In this document: in pieces, positions 9,266-17,498 of the stretch
How positions within the stretch are numbered: the stretch's first letter is position 1
Layout: each line of letters starts with the position of its first letter
Assembly: GCF_014230315.1 (NCBI RefSeq)
Contig: NZ_JACLAW010000002.1
Location: forward strand, 62,001-126,000
Reading direction: 5' to 3'
From: Novosphingobium flavum
GTDB lineage: Bacteria > Pseudomonadota > Alphaproteobacteria > Sphingomonadales > Sphingomonadaceae
DNA: 64,000 bases
Made by a program: the position numbers and the translations under genes
Notes under the pieces: generated by a model
What the model was told of the DNA's origin: nothing
The model's input: the letters and a program-made list of their open reading frames with translations, nothing else
Databases searched by the model: none

Positions 9266-10341
9266 TGGCCCTGGGTGACACCCTGCGCGGCAGCCGCCTC
9301 GGTGCCCTGCTCGGCGCCCGCGCCCCGGCCGGGGACGCCGCCATTGCCGCAGCCGCCCTGCGCTCTGACCGCTTCCGGCAAGAGCGCGAGGGCGACTGGA
9401 AACGCCTCGATGCGATCGTCACCCGGATCGAGCAGGGCCGCCTGCGCTCACTGTCCGACGAGGACCTGCTCGCCCTCCCGGTGCTCTATCGCACCGTCGC
9501 CTCCAGCCTCTCGGTCGCCCGCGAAACCTCGCTCGATGCGGCCACCCTCGCCTACCTCGAAGCCCTGGTCCAGCGCGCTTGGTTCCAGGTCTATGGCCCC
9601 CGTCAGGGATTGGGCCGCTGGCTGCTGCGCTTCCTCGGCGGCGGCTGGTCCCGCGCCGTGCGGGAAATCTGGCCCGACCTCCTGATCACCCTCGCCCTGA
9701 TGGTCGCGGGGGCCTTCGTCGGCTGGAAGCTCTGCGCCGCCGATCCCTCGTGGTATTTCACCCTGTTCCCGGCCGAGGGCGATCCCCGTGTTCCCGGCGC
9801 CGGGCAGGCGGTGCTGCGCGCGAGCCTGTTCGGCCAATCGCAGCAGAACGGGCTGGCCGCCTTCGCCGCCTACCTGTTCAGCCACAATGCCCAGATCTCG
9901 ATCCTCGCCTTCGCGCTCGGCTTCGCCTTCGGCATCCCCTCGCTGCTGCTGGCGATCCAGAACACGGCCACGCTCGGCGCCATGCTCTGGCTGTTCCATT
10001 CGCAGGCCCTCCTGCCCGACCTGATCGGCTGGCTCTCGGTCCACGGCACGACCGAGCTGTTCGCGATCCTCCTCGCCGCCGCTGCGGGCCTCCACATCGG
10101 CCGCGCCTTCGCCTTCCCCGGAGACCTGCCCGTGCTCGAGGCGGCCGCCAGGGCCGGGCGCCGCGCCTCCACGGTCATGGCCGGGGTCGTGCTGATGCTG
10201 GTGGTCGCCGCCATGCTCGAGGGCTTCGCCCGCCAGCTGCTCGACGCGACCGGCCCGCGCCTCGTCGTCGGCCTTTCCATGCTGGTCTTCTGGCTGTGGT
10301 ACTTCTTCGCCTTCCGCCGCGATCCGGGCGCCCTGCGATGA
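9265..10341 (+). CDS. SpoIIM-like (stage II sporulation protein M family) membrane protein
   Basis: A 358-residue inner-membrane protein with a soluble helical N-terminus (about 1-130) and roughly six transmembrane helices afterwards, including LLITLALMVAGAFVGWKL, ISILAFALGFAFGIPSLLL and TTELFAILLAAAAGLHIG. The last of these matches the conserved HGxxE/TE-xxAI region of the SpoIIM/DUF95 family. In Bacillus SpoIIM belongs to the peptidoglycan-hydrolase complex for engulfment; non-sporulating relatives occur in MoxR operons, where the role is unknown. A link to envelope or peptidoglycan remodelling is therefore inference only. It overlaps its neighbours on both sides (TGATG, ATGA). Confidence 0.85.
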   Translation: MALGDTLRGSRLGALLGARAPAGDAAIAAAALRSDRFRQEREGDWKRLDAIVTRIEQGRLRSLSDEDLLALPVLYRTVASSLSVARETSLDAATLAYLEALVQRAWFQVYGPRQGLGRWLLRFLGGGWSRAVREIWPDLLITLALMVAGAFVGWKLCAADPSWYFTLFPAEGDPRVPGAGQAVLRASLFGQSQQNGLAAFAAYLFSHNAQISILAFALGFAFGIPSLLLAIQNTATLGAMLWLFHSQALLPDLIGWLSVHGTTELFAILLAAAAGLHIGRAFAFPGDLPVLEAAARAGRRASTVMAGVVLMLVVAAMLEGFARQLLDATGPRLVVGLSMLVFWLWYFFAFRRDPGALR

Positions 10342-11288
10342 GCGCCGCCGCCACTTCCTCATCGGCAACCACCCTGCCCACCCAGCGCTTCCGGCTCGAT
10401 CAGGCCCGGCGCCAGCGCACCGTGCTGACACCCGAGGGCATCCCCCTGCGCTTTACCCTCGCCACCCGCAGCGCCCGGGCCGGGGCCCTGCTGCTAGACC
10501 TGTTCCTCGTCGGCGCGGTGATGGTCGCCACCACGATCGGCCTGATCTACCTCGCCGGCGGCACGGCGAAAGCCATGGGCCAGGCCAGCGGCGCGGCGGG
10601 CCATGCCCTGCAATTCCTCTTCATCCTCTGGCTCGCGGCGATGTTCCTGCTGAGGAACGCGTGGTTCCTGTTCTTCGAACTGTCCCCGCGCGGGGCCACT
10701 CCGGGCAAGCGCGCCAGCCACATCCGCATCGCCGCGCGAAATGGCGGCCGCCTCACCGCCGAGATGGTCCTCGCCCGCAACCTCCTGCGCGATATCGAGC
10801 TGTTCCTCCCGCTCTCGTTCCTGCTCTCGGCCCGGGATGGAGACATGGGCGCGGCCGGCATTGCCGCCGCCGGCTGGTTCCTGATCTTCGGCCTGTTCCC
10901 CTGCTTCAACCGCGATGCCCTGCGCGCGGGAGACATCATCGCCGGGACCTGGGTGGTCGAGGCCCCGCGCCGCAAGCTCGAACAGGCGCTCAGCGCCGCG
11001 CGCGCCGCCGCGCCGGGGGCGGCGGGCGAATACCACTTCGATGCCGCCGCTCTTTCGCACTACGGCGAATACGAACTGCAGGTGCTGGAACGGGTCCTGC
11101 GCGAAAACCGGGGCGACCAGCTTGCCGCCGTCTACCAGCGGATCTGCGGCAAGATCGGCTGGCACGCCGGGGCCGGCGACGAACGCGCCTTCCTCGCGGC
11201 CTATTACACCCAGCTGCGCGCCCGCCTCGAAAGCGGCATGCGCCTCGGGCAGCGCAAGGCGGACAAGTTTACCGGACCCTCCCGATGA
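10338..11288 (+). CDS. RDD-family membrane protein
   Basis: A 316-residue protein whose N-terminal part (about 45-210) is an RDD domain with three to four transmembrane helices: the Arg-Asp pairing of helix 1 (RAGALLLDLFLVG), helix 2 (LQFLFILWLAAMFLL) and the conserved loop RGATPGKRASHIRI. The C-terminal 100 residues are soluble, charged and helical. RDD proteins are of uncertain function; some have been linked to ion transport, but in this operon it is probably part of the MoxR/DUF58/SpoIIM membrane complex. It overlaps both neighbours by four bases. Confidence 0.85.
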   Translation: MSAAATSSSATTLPTQRFRLDQARRQRTVLTPEGIPLRFTLATRSARAGALLLDLFLVGAVMVATTIGLIYLAGGTAKAMGQASGAAGHALQFLFILWLAAMFLLRNAWFLFFELSPRGATPGKRASHIRIAARNGGRLTAEMVLARNLLRDIELFLPLSFLLSARDGDMGAAGIAAAGWFLIFGLFPCFNRDALRAGDIIAGTWVVEAPRRKLEQALSAARAAAPGAAGEYHFDAAALSHYGEYELQVLERVLRENRGDQLAAVYQRICGKIGWHAGAGDERAFLAAYYTQLRARLESGMRLGQRKADKFTGPSR

Positions 11289-11806
11289 CCGACCTGACCC
11301 TGCGCCCCGTCGCCCCGGCCGACATCCCCGCCCTGTCCCTGCTCGGCGTCGCCGCCTTCACCGCCAAGTTCTGGCAGCTTTACCGCCCTGAGGACCTCCT
11401 CCCCTTCCTGCTCGAGACCCATTCCGAGGCGGCGCTGACCCGCGACCTCGCCAACCCCGCCCGCCTGATCCACCTTGCCGAACGCAGCGGCACCCTCGTC
11501 GGCTGGGTCAAGCTCGGCCTCGCCTGCGGCTTCCCCGATCACGCGCGCGGCGCGCGGGTGATGGAGCTGAAACAGCTCTACACCGCCCCCAATGCCCAGG
11601 GCTCCGGGATCGGCGCGGCGCTGATGGACTGGGCGATGGCGGAATTCGCCTCACGCGGTGCCGACGAGGTCCAGCTCTCCGTCTGGTCCGAAAACCACGG
11701 CGCCCAGCGCTTCTACGCCCGCTACGGCTTCGAGAAGCAGGCCGACATCACCTTCCGCGTCGGCCAGCAGCTCGATCAGGAATACCTCTTCGCCCGGATG
11801 CTCTAA
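11285..11806 (+). CDS. GNAT-family N-acetyltransferase
   Basis: A 173-residue acetyltransferase. The acetyl-CoA pyrophosphate-binding motif (Q/R-x-x-G-x-G/A) is visible as NAQGSGIGAAL (103-113), preceded by the beta-4 strand MELKQLYTAP and followed by the C-terminal WSENHGAQRFYARYGFE that closes the GNAT fold. The substrate is unknown. Its ATG overlaps the RDD gene stop (ATGA), so it is the last member of the seven-gene coupled operon. It meets the convergent SDR gene tail to tail with four bases of overlap. Confidence 0.88.
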   Translation: MTDLTLRPVAPADIPALSLLGVAAFTAKFWQLYRPEDLLPFLLETHSEAALTRDLANPARLIHLAERSGTLVGWVKLGLACGFPDHARGARVMELKQLYTAPNAQGSGIGAALMDWAMAEFASRGADEVQLSVWSENHGAQRFYARYGFEKQADITFRVGQQLDQEYLFARML

Positions 11807-12573
11807 AGAAACATCCCGCCCGAAGCCTCGATCCGCTGGCCGTTGACCCAGCGCCCCTCCTCGCTCAGCAGTGCGGCGATCAGCGGGCCGATGTCCTCCG
11901 CCTCGCCCACCCGCCCAAGTGCCGTGGCGCTGGCGACCATGCGGTTGACCTCCGGGTTGTCGCGCACCCGGCCGTGGCCGAAATCGGTAGCAATTGCGCC
12001 CGGCGCCACGGCATTGGCGGCGATCCCGCGCGGCCCCAGCTCCTTGGCGAAATAGCGCGTCATCACCTCCACCGCGCCCTTCATCGAGGCATAGGCGCTG
12101 CTCCCCGGCACGGCAAAGCGCGCCAGGCCGGATGACAGGTTCACGATCCGCCCGCCATCGGCCATCAGCGGCAACAGCTTCTGGGTCAGGAAGAACACCC
12201 CCTTCACATGGACCCGGTACAGCGTGTCGAACGCCTCCTCGGTCACCTCGGAAAGCGGTGCATGGTGCGCGGTCCCGGCATTGTTGACGAGGAAGTCGAA
12301 CCGCTCCGCGCCCCATGCACCCAGCACCTTGCCCACCGCCTCGGCGAAGACCGGAAAGGCCGAGGTATCGCCCGTATCGAGCTGCAAGGCCGCCGCTTTC
12401 GCCCCGGCGCCTTCAACCGCCACCACCACCTCGTCCGCCGCCGCGCGGTTGCTGTTGTAGGTCAGGATCGACCAGACCCCGCGCCGCGCCAGCGCCTCGA
12501 CCGCGCTACGCCCCAATCCCCGGCTCCCGCCGGTCACGATTGCGATCCTGGGATTGGAAGCATGATAGGACAT
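11803..12573 (-). CDS. SDR-family NAD(P)-dependent oxidoreductase
   Basis: A 256-residue short-chain dehydrogenase/reductase. Cofactor motif TGGSRGLG at 14-21, structural NNAG at 97-100, and the catalytic S148, Y161 and K165 (YASMK) are all present, so it should be active. The family covers very many substrates and none can be inferred; SNR after strand 2 suggests NADP preference. ATG 12573 was chosen because it has AGGAGA upstream; the frame extends to a TTG at 12594 that would remove that site. It is monocistronic in appearance, convergent with the GNAT gene. Confidence 0.9.
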   Translation of the reverse strand: MSYHASNPRIAIVTGGSRGLGRSAVEALARRGVWSILTYNSNRAAADEVVVAVEGAGAKAAALQLDTGDTSAFPVFAEAVGKVLGAWGAERFDFLVNNAGTAHHAPLSEVTEEAFDTLYRVHVKGVFFLTQKLLPLMADGGRIVNLSSGLARFAVPGSSAYASMKGAVEVMTRYFAKELGPRGIAANAVAPGAIATDFGHGRVRDNPEVNRMVASATALGRVGEAEDIGPLIAALLSEEGRWVNGQRIEASGGMFL

Positions 12574-12648
12574 GGGGCAGGTCTCCTTGCGCAATGCTCC
12601 CGATGTAGTGCTCCGCCGCGCCGAAATAAGCCCGCGCGGCCGCTTTGC

Positions 12649-14094
12649 TCAAAACCGCCCCGGCTTGCCCAGCCACTCGGCCACATAGTCGAACAACCGG
12701 CCCTTGGTGTCGCCATATTGCGGCGCGCAGGGGCCGAACTCATGCTCCGATCCTTCCACCCCCACCAGCGTCCGGTCGCGCGCGGCCAGCCGGTCGAACA
12801 CGATCTCGGCGGGCACGACGAACTGGAAGCAGGTGTTGCTGACGATCAGGCTCGGCACTTTCACCCGCGGCGCCTGTCCCGGCGCACTGGCCAGCGAGGA
12901 GCCCCAGTCGATCCCCCGGATATCATCGGCGGTCAGGGCAAAGGCGGGGGTCGCCCGCACGGCGTCGTTCATCAGGAACTCGTCCAGCGAATAGGCCGCG
13001 CTGGCCGGGCGGCCCTGCCGCTCGTTCGTGGCGCGGATCGCCGCATCGCCCTTCGGCCCGGCCGCCGCACGGAGCGAGCGCAGCACCGTCGGCGCCCGCG
13101 TTCCGTCGGCCCTGAGCAGCAGGTGCGGCCGCTTGGTATGGGCCAGCAGCGAGACGTCGCTGGCCGAGAGACTGCCGATCCCCGGCACGTTGGCCCCGCC
13201 CGCCACGAAAAACGGCTCGTTGCCGCCCCCGGCCGCATCCAGCGCCCGCCGCCGCGCCAGCGCCTGGTCCATGATCGCGGCGTTGCGCCGCGCCTGGGCG
13301 GCGAAATAGCGGGCCCGAAAGGCGGGCGGGTAAGCGGCCTGGCCCGTGGCGGGATCATAGCCATTGGCGGCGGCGAACCGGTCCAGCCCGCCATCGCGCC
13401 CGTCCGCCCCCACCGCCGGGTCGATCGAGGCAACCCGCGTTCCAGCGCCCGGATCGAGCATGATCAACCCATCGGCCCGCGCCAGCCCGGTCGCCTCGGC
13501 CGCCGAACAGGGCGCGATCACCCGCTTGCCCTGGCAAGCCGCCGGCCCACCAGCCGCCACGCTGGCGTAAAGCGTCATCGAGCTCGCCCCGGCGCCCCAG
13601 CCGATCACCACCACCCGCTCCACGCCGGGCAGGCGGCGCAGGAAGGCGATTCCCGCCGAAGTCTCGGCGAATCCATCGAACGGCTTGCCGAAATCGCCCG
13701 GTTTCATCGGGGGATAGGAAACGTAAAGCGCCCGGTATCCGCGCCGGGCCAATTCGGCGGCCGGCGGATCAAAGCCGAAATTCCGGTCCGAATAGAGCAC
13801 CGCGACGCGCGCGTTCACGCCGGCATGGGCGCCCTTGGGCTCATAGTAGATCCCCGGCCTCACCCCTTCGCCCAGCCGGACGATGGCCGACCGGTACTGC
13901 CCCGTATCGACCGGCAGGGAAAGCTTGCGGTCCGCGCCCGGCCGCCCCGGAGAGGCGAGGATGGCGGCCGCTTCCTCGGCCGAAATCTGCGGCGCAGCGA
14001 AAGGATCGGGCGCGGGCTGGGCCACCACGACAGCGCCCCCCACCGTCACGGCCGCGAATCCCACGATCGCTCCCGCAAGTCCGAACGTCCTCAT
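12649..14094 (-). CDS. Secreted or membrane-anchored alpha/beta-hydrolase-like protein lacking the nucleophile serine
   Basis: A 481-residue protein with an N-terminal hydrophobic export segment (about 5-26). The body has an alpha/beta-hydrolase organisation: VAVLYSDRNFGFDPPAAELARRGY (strand and helix, 98-120), a nucleophile-elbow region VVVIGWGAGASS (161-172) and a late histidine near 451 (GSEHEFG). The elbow reads G-W-G-A-G rather than G-x-S-x-G, so the expected catalytic serine is glycine. Either S171/S172 serves, or the protein is non-catalytic. A 190-residue insertion rich in Ala/Arg sits in the middle. ATG 14094 has GGGAG upstream. It is divergent from ispG. The substrate and role are unknown. 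Confidence 0.75.
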   Translation of the reverse strand: MRTFGLAGAIVGFAAVTVGGAVVVAQPAPDPFAAPQISAEEAAAILASPGRPGADRKLSLPVDTGQYRSAIVRLGEGVRPGIYYEPKGAHAGVNARVAVLYSDRNFGFDPPAAELARRGYRALYVSYPPMKPGDFGKPFDGFAETSAGIAFLRRLPGVERVVVIGWGAGASSMTLYASVAAGGPAACQGKRVIAPCSAAEATGLARADGLIMLDPGAGTRVASIDPAVGADGRDGGLDRFAAANGYDPATGQAAYPPAFRARYFAAQARRNAAIMDQALARRRALDAAGGGNEPFFVAGGANVPGIGSLSASDVSLLAHTKRPHLLLRADGTRAPTVLRSLRAAAGPKGDAAIRATNERQGRPASAAYSLDEFLMNDAVRATPAFALTADDIRGIDWGSSLASAPGQAPRVKVPSLIVSNTCFQFVVPAEIVFDRLAARDRTLVGVEGSEHEFGPCAPQYGDTKGRLFDYVAEWLGKPGRF

Positions 14095-14239
14095 CCCGGC
14101 TATCTCCCGCCCCTGCCTGATACCGGTCACACCCTAGCCAATCCCCGCCCGGGCGGAAGCCCCCAACCTGTCGCAAGCGGTAACGGCCGGGCGCGGTTAC
14201 GCGTTGCCCGAATCCCCGCCTGCCCCTATATCGCCCCCC

Positions 14240-15382
14240 ATGTCTTCCATCAGACCCTGGCGCACGATCGAGCGCCGCAAGAGCCGGCAGATCATGGTCG
14301 GCAAGGTGCCCGTGGGCGGCGATGCGCCGATCACGGTCCAGACCATGACCAACACCCCCACGTCCGACGCGGGTGCAACGATCGACCAGATCCGCCGCTG
14401 CGAGGAAGCCGGGGCCGACATCATCCGGGTCTCCTGCCCCGATGTCGAAAGCACGGCCGCCTTCCGCGAGATTGCCCGCGCTGCCCGCGTGCCGCTCGTG
14501 GCGGACATCCATTTCCACTACAAGCGCGCGCTCGAGGCCGCCGATGCCGGCGCCGCCTGCCTGCGGATCAACCCCGGCAACATCGGCAGCAATGACCGCG
14601 TGGCCGAAGTGGTCCGCGCCGCCAAGGCCAATGGCTGCGCGATCCGCATCGGCGTCAATGCCGGCAGCCTTGAAAAGGACCTGCTCGAAAAATACGGCGA
14701 GCCCTGCCCCGAAGCCCTGGTCGAGTCCGCGCTCGATCACATCAAGCTGCTGCAGGACCACGATTTCCACGAATACAAGGTGGCGGTGAAAGCCTCCGAC
14801 GTGTTCCTCGCCGTCGCTGCCTACATGGGTCTGGCCGAAGCGGTCGATTGCCCGCTGCATCTCGGCATCACCGAGGCGGGCGGCCTGATCGGCGGCACGG
14901 TCAAGTCGTCGATCGGCATCGGCAACCTGCTCTGGGCCGGGATCGGCGATACCCTGCGCGTCTCGCTCTCGGCCGAGCCGGAAGAGGAAGTGCGCGTCGG
15001 CTTCGAGATCCTGAAGAGCCTCGGCCTGCGCACCCGCGGCGTGCGCGTCGTCTCCTGCCCAAGCTGCGCGCGGCAGGGTTTCGACGTGATCCGCACGGTC
15101 GAGGCGCTCGAAAAGCGCCTGACCCACATCAAAACCCCGATCTCGCTTTCGGTCCTCGGCTGCGTGGTCAACGGCCCCGGCGAGGCGCGCGAGACCGACA
15201 TCGGCCTCACCGGCGGCGGCAACGGCAAGCACATGGTCTATCTCTCGGGGGTCACCGACCACCATGTCGAAAGCGCGGCCATGCTCGATCACATCGTCAG
15301 CCTGGTCGAGGCCAAGGCCGCCGAGATCGAGGAGGCGATGAGCGACGCCGGCCACGCCGATCCCGCAGTCGCGGCGGAATGA
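14240..15382 (+). CDS. ispG: 4-hydroxy-3-methylbut-2-enyl diphosphate synthase (flavodoxin/ferredoxin), IspG
   Basis: Catalyses the penultimate step of the methylerythritol phosphate pathway, reductive dehydration of MEcPP to HMBPP, using a [4Fe-4S] cluster. The 380-residue protein is of the short bacterial type: TIM-barrel substrate domain (about 1-255, with [11 protein letters not shown] and PGNIGSN) and the iron-sulfur domain with C273, C276 and C308 as cluster ligands and E315 completing the site. ATG 14240 was chosen; 12 further codons in frame upstream would lie in the promoter region and do not match the family. It shares a 145-bp divergent promoter region with the alpha/beta-hydrolase-like gene. 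Confidence 0.97.
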   Translation: MSSIRPWRTIERRKSRQIMVGKVPVGGDAPITVQTMTNTPTSDAGATIDQIRRCEEAGADIIRVSCPDVESTAAFREIARAARVPLVADIHFHYKRALEAADAGAACLRINPGNIGSNDRVAEVVRAAKANGCAIRIGVNAGSLEKDLLEKYGEPCPEALVESALDHIKLLQDHDFHEYKVAVKASDVFLAVAAYMGLAEAVDCPLHLGITEAGGLIGGTVKSSIGIGNLLWAGIGDTLRVSLSAEPEEEVRVGFEILKSLGLRTRGVRVVSCPSCARQGFDVIRTVEALEKRLTHIKTPISLSVLGCVVNGPGEARETDIGLTGGGNGKHMVYLSGVTDHHVESAAMLDHIVSLVEAKAAEIEEAMSDAGHADPAVAAE

Positions 15383-15414
15383 TCCGGTAACCTTCCCCTG
15401 CTAGAGCGGCGGAC

Positions 15415-15936
15415 ATGAAAGGCTTCGTCGCCCTTGCCCTCGCCATGGTCGCGGTGCTCCTGTTCGCGGGCGAATATGCCGTCCCGCTTCACCCGCTGCG
15501 CGGCCAGGCCGAAACGGCCGAAGCCGCCCCCCGCCCGGCGCCCACCACCAGGAGCCGCTTTTCCGGCGAGGCCCTGACGCTGGACCGCGATGCCAGCGGC
15601 CAGTTCCACGTCGATGCCCGGGTCAACGGCAATCTGACCAAATTCCTCGTCGATACCGGCGCCGATACGGTCGCCCTCACCGTGCGCGATGCCGAGGCCG
15701 CCGGGATCCCGGTCAACCCCAATGCCTTCATCCCGATCCTGCGCACCGCCTCGGGCGAAGGCTGGGGCACGCTCGTCAAGATCGACCGGATCGAACTGGG
15801 CGATACCGAGGTGACCAACGTCCAGGCGATCGTCGCCCGCGATCTCGATGTCAGCCTGCTCGGGCAGACCGTGCTGGCCCGGATGGGCCGGGTCGAACTG
15901 GCCGGAGACCGCATGGTGATCGAGCAGAAGCCCTGA
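15415..15936 (+). CDS. Membrane-anchored retropepsin-like aspartic protease (clan AA)
   Basis: A 173-residue protein with an N-terminal hydrophobic anchor (3-18) and a periplasmic single-lobed aspartic protease domain (about 60-165). The catalytic loop LVDTGADTVAL places the active aspartate at D80; a retropepsin functions as a homodimer. Later strands SLLGQTVL and RMVIEQKP fit the TIGR02281-type family found in alphaproteobacteria. No substrate is known for this family. It starts 32 bp after ispG and is probably in the same transcript. Confidence 0.87.
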   Translation: MKGFVALALAMVAVLLFAGEYAVPLHPLRGQAETAEAAPRPAPTTRSRFSGEALTLDRDASGQFHVDARVNGNLTKFLVDTGADTVALTVRDAEAAGIPVNPNAFIPILRTASGEGWGTLVKIDRIELGDTEVTNVQAIVARDLDVSLLGQTVLARMGRVELAGDRMVIEQKP

Positions 15937-16012
15937 TTCCGGCGTGCAGTCCGCTTGCAGACTCGCTGCGGCAAGACTGGAAAAATTCAGCGAATTGCGC
16001 TATATTCCCGCG

Positions 16013-16624
16013 ATGGACAGACGCTGCGTCATCTCCGGCCTCGTGGCCGCCACAGGCCTCGCCGCCAGCCCGGCGCGGCTCTTCGCGCAGGCCTACACGA
16101 TCAGCGGCCAGCACCGCAAAGTCCTTGAAATCGCCAAGGAACAGATGGAGCGCAACCGCGCCCGCCTGTGGCGCACCGATATCGTCGGGGTGGCCGATTT
16201 CGCCCTGCCCTCCTCGCTCCCGCGCTTCCACTTCGCCGATCTCGAGAAGGGTGAGGTCCGCTCCTTCCTCGTCGCGCACGGCAAGGGCTCGGACCCGGAA
16301 CACGACGGCTTCCTCAAGACCTTTTCCAACGAACCCGGCAGCCTCGCCACCTGCCGCGGCGCCTTCATCACCTATGAATGGTACAAGGGCAAATACGGCA
16401 CCTCGATCCGCCTCGGCGGCGAAGACGCCGACAATTCCCACGCGCTGGACCGCGCGATCGTGCTCCACCCGGCCTGGTATGCCAACCCGGACATGCTCGA
16501 AAAATGGGGCAAGCTCGGCCGCAGCGACGGCTGCTTCGCCATGGCCGAGAGCGATTTCAACGAAGCCCTCTGGCACCTCTCCGGCGGCCGCCTGCTCTAT
16601 GCGGACCGGTTGGGACTGGGTTAG
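16013..16624 (+). CDS. Murein L,D-transpeptidase catalytic-domain family protein (YkuD_2-like)
   Basis: A 203-residue exported protein. The N-terminus MDRRCVISGLVAATGL with cleavage near AQA (about 27) is Tat-like or a short Sec signal. The mature part carries the L,D-transpeptidase-like signature: H152 in VLHP and the catalytic cysteine C174 in GRSDGCFAM, which matches the S-x-G-C core. Such enzymes are expected to cross-link or modify peptidoglycan, or attach proteins to it. ATG 16013 was chosen because it gives the signal peptide directly; the frame is open to 15944. It stands alone, 76 bp after the protease gene. Confidence 0.85.
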   Translation: MDRRCVISGLVAATGLAASPARLFAQAYTISGQHRKVLEIAKEQMERNRARLWRTDIVGVADFALPSSLPRFHFADLEKGEVRSFLVAHGKGSDPEHDGFLKTFSNEPGSLATCRGAFITYEWYKGKYGTSIRLGGEDADNSHALDRAIVLHPAWYANPDMLEKWGKLGRSDGCFAMAESDFNEALWHLSGGRLLYADRLGLG

Positions 16625-16791
16625 GCCCCCCAAACGTCATGCCCGCGCAAGCTGGCATCGCTGTGATCTTGGTGCAGCGACCGTGCAATGCGCAACACCG
16701 CCCACCACGCCCGCTATCGGCGCATAGGTTCCGATTGCTCAACGGCAGGAAAGTCGGGCGAGAAGACCCGGTGTCGGGCCGCTGAAGTTCG

Positions 16792-17130
16792 CTATTCACG
16801 TCGGGTCAAACGTCTGTTGTGGTTTTCCATTTGGCGTTTGACCTCCTCAAAGGCATCCACGCACCTGACAATTACTCCGCCGTGTGGAATGTTTATGAGC
16901 ACCACTCGCCGCGTTGGCATGGCACCGTCCCATCCAGGAACTTCAACACTTCCTTCTGAAATCAATGATACAAACCGATCGCGCGGCAATCGAACTATGC
17001 CAGCCCTGATTGCCTCAAGTCGGCTGCACGCCTCGGCGCTTGTCTCACTCACAATGCGAGCAGGCGACCTTTGCGCCAATGCAACGGGGCTGAAAGTGAA
17101 AACCATAACGGCAGCTACAGCGTGTTTCAT
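16792..17130 (-). CDS. Small secreted hypothetical protein
   Basis: Unrecognised 112-residue protein. The first 19 residues (MKHAVAAVMVFTFSPVALA) form a clear signal peptide, so the product is exported. Two cysteines in the mature part (in EACSRLEAIRAGI and VRCVDAF) could form a disulfide. The rest is mixed alpha/beta with a basic, glutamine- and asparagine-bearing C-terminus. GGAGA lies eight bases before ATG 17130; the upstream extension to 17181 would bury the signal peptide. GC content is clearly below the neighbours, suggesting acquisition from elsewhere. No function is proposed. Confidence 0.65.
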   Translation of the reverse strand: MKHAVAAVMVFTFSPVALAQRSPARIVSETSAEACSRLEAIRAGIVRLPRDRFVSLISEGSVEVPGWDGAMPTRRVVLINIPHGGVIVRCVDAFEEVKRQMENHNRRLTRRE

Positions 17131-17498
17131 CCACAATTCTCCGCCAGGGCACGCAACGTCATAGTTCCCCAAAGAGCCCAAGCTAGGATGTCGCTAATTC
17201 GGAACGTCCGCAACGTTGGCGAGTCCGGACAGTCCGCTTTCGAACGAATCAGCTGGCAAACCGACCCCGAACCCGGTGCCGGACATTTGCCTGCCACTTT
17301 CCTACACTGCCCGCGCCTGCCACTATCCCCGCGCGCGCCGTCGGCCGCGCTCTTTGAACCGTTGGCAGATCGCACCGGGTTGGAGAAGTGTCACCCATGC
17401 ACCGATCCAGCAAACCCCTGATCGCGCACGATAATCCACCGAAACGGCGGCCGGACAGGGTTACACTCGTGTCACCTTGTCCGGCATGAACCTGCGGC
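17131..17498. other. Low-GC intergenic stretch without a convincing gene
   Basis: About 370 bp between two minus-strand genes. The 3' part (17371-17480) is a dispersed repeat described separately. The remainder should contain the promoter of the small secreted protein; no credible coding frame, RNA gene or clear promoter motif was recognised. Overlapping short open frames on both strands look like chance. Confidence 0.6.
17371..17480 (-). repeat. Dispersed repeat, family 1, copy A
   Basis: Read on the minus strand this copy has GGTGACACGAGTGTAACCC, a 27-bp spacer, then GCGCGATC and GTGCATGGGTGACACTT. The same blocks in the same order occur in copy B at 26332-26448. Copy A begins 19 bp after the stop codon of the minus-strand L,D-transpeptidase, so it lies in that transcript's 3' region. 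Confidence 0.75.

Noticed and set aside
12208..14595. 795-codon plus-strand open frame
   Set aside because: It is antisense to the alpha/beta-hydrolase-like gene and runs into ispG in a wrong frame; Arg/Gly/Pro composition is that of a GC shadow.
17071..17421. 116-codon plus-strand frame in the low-GC pocket
   Set aside because: It overlaps the signal-peptide-coding gene on the other strand and ends in the dispersed repeat; composition is not protein-like.
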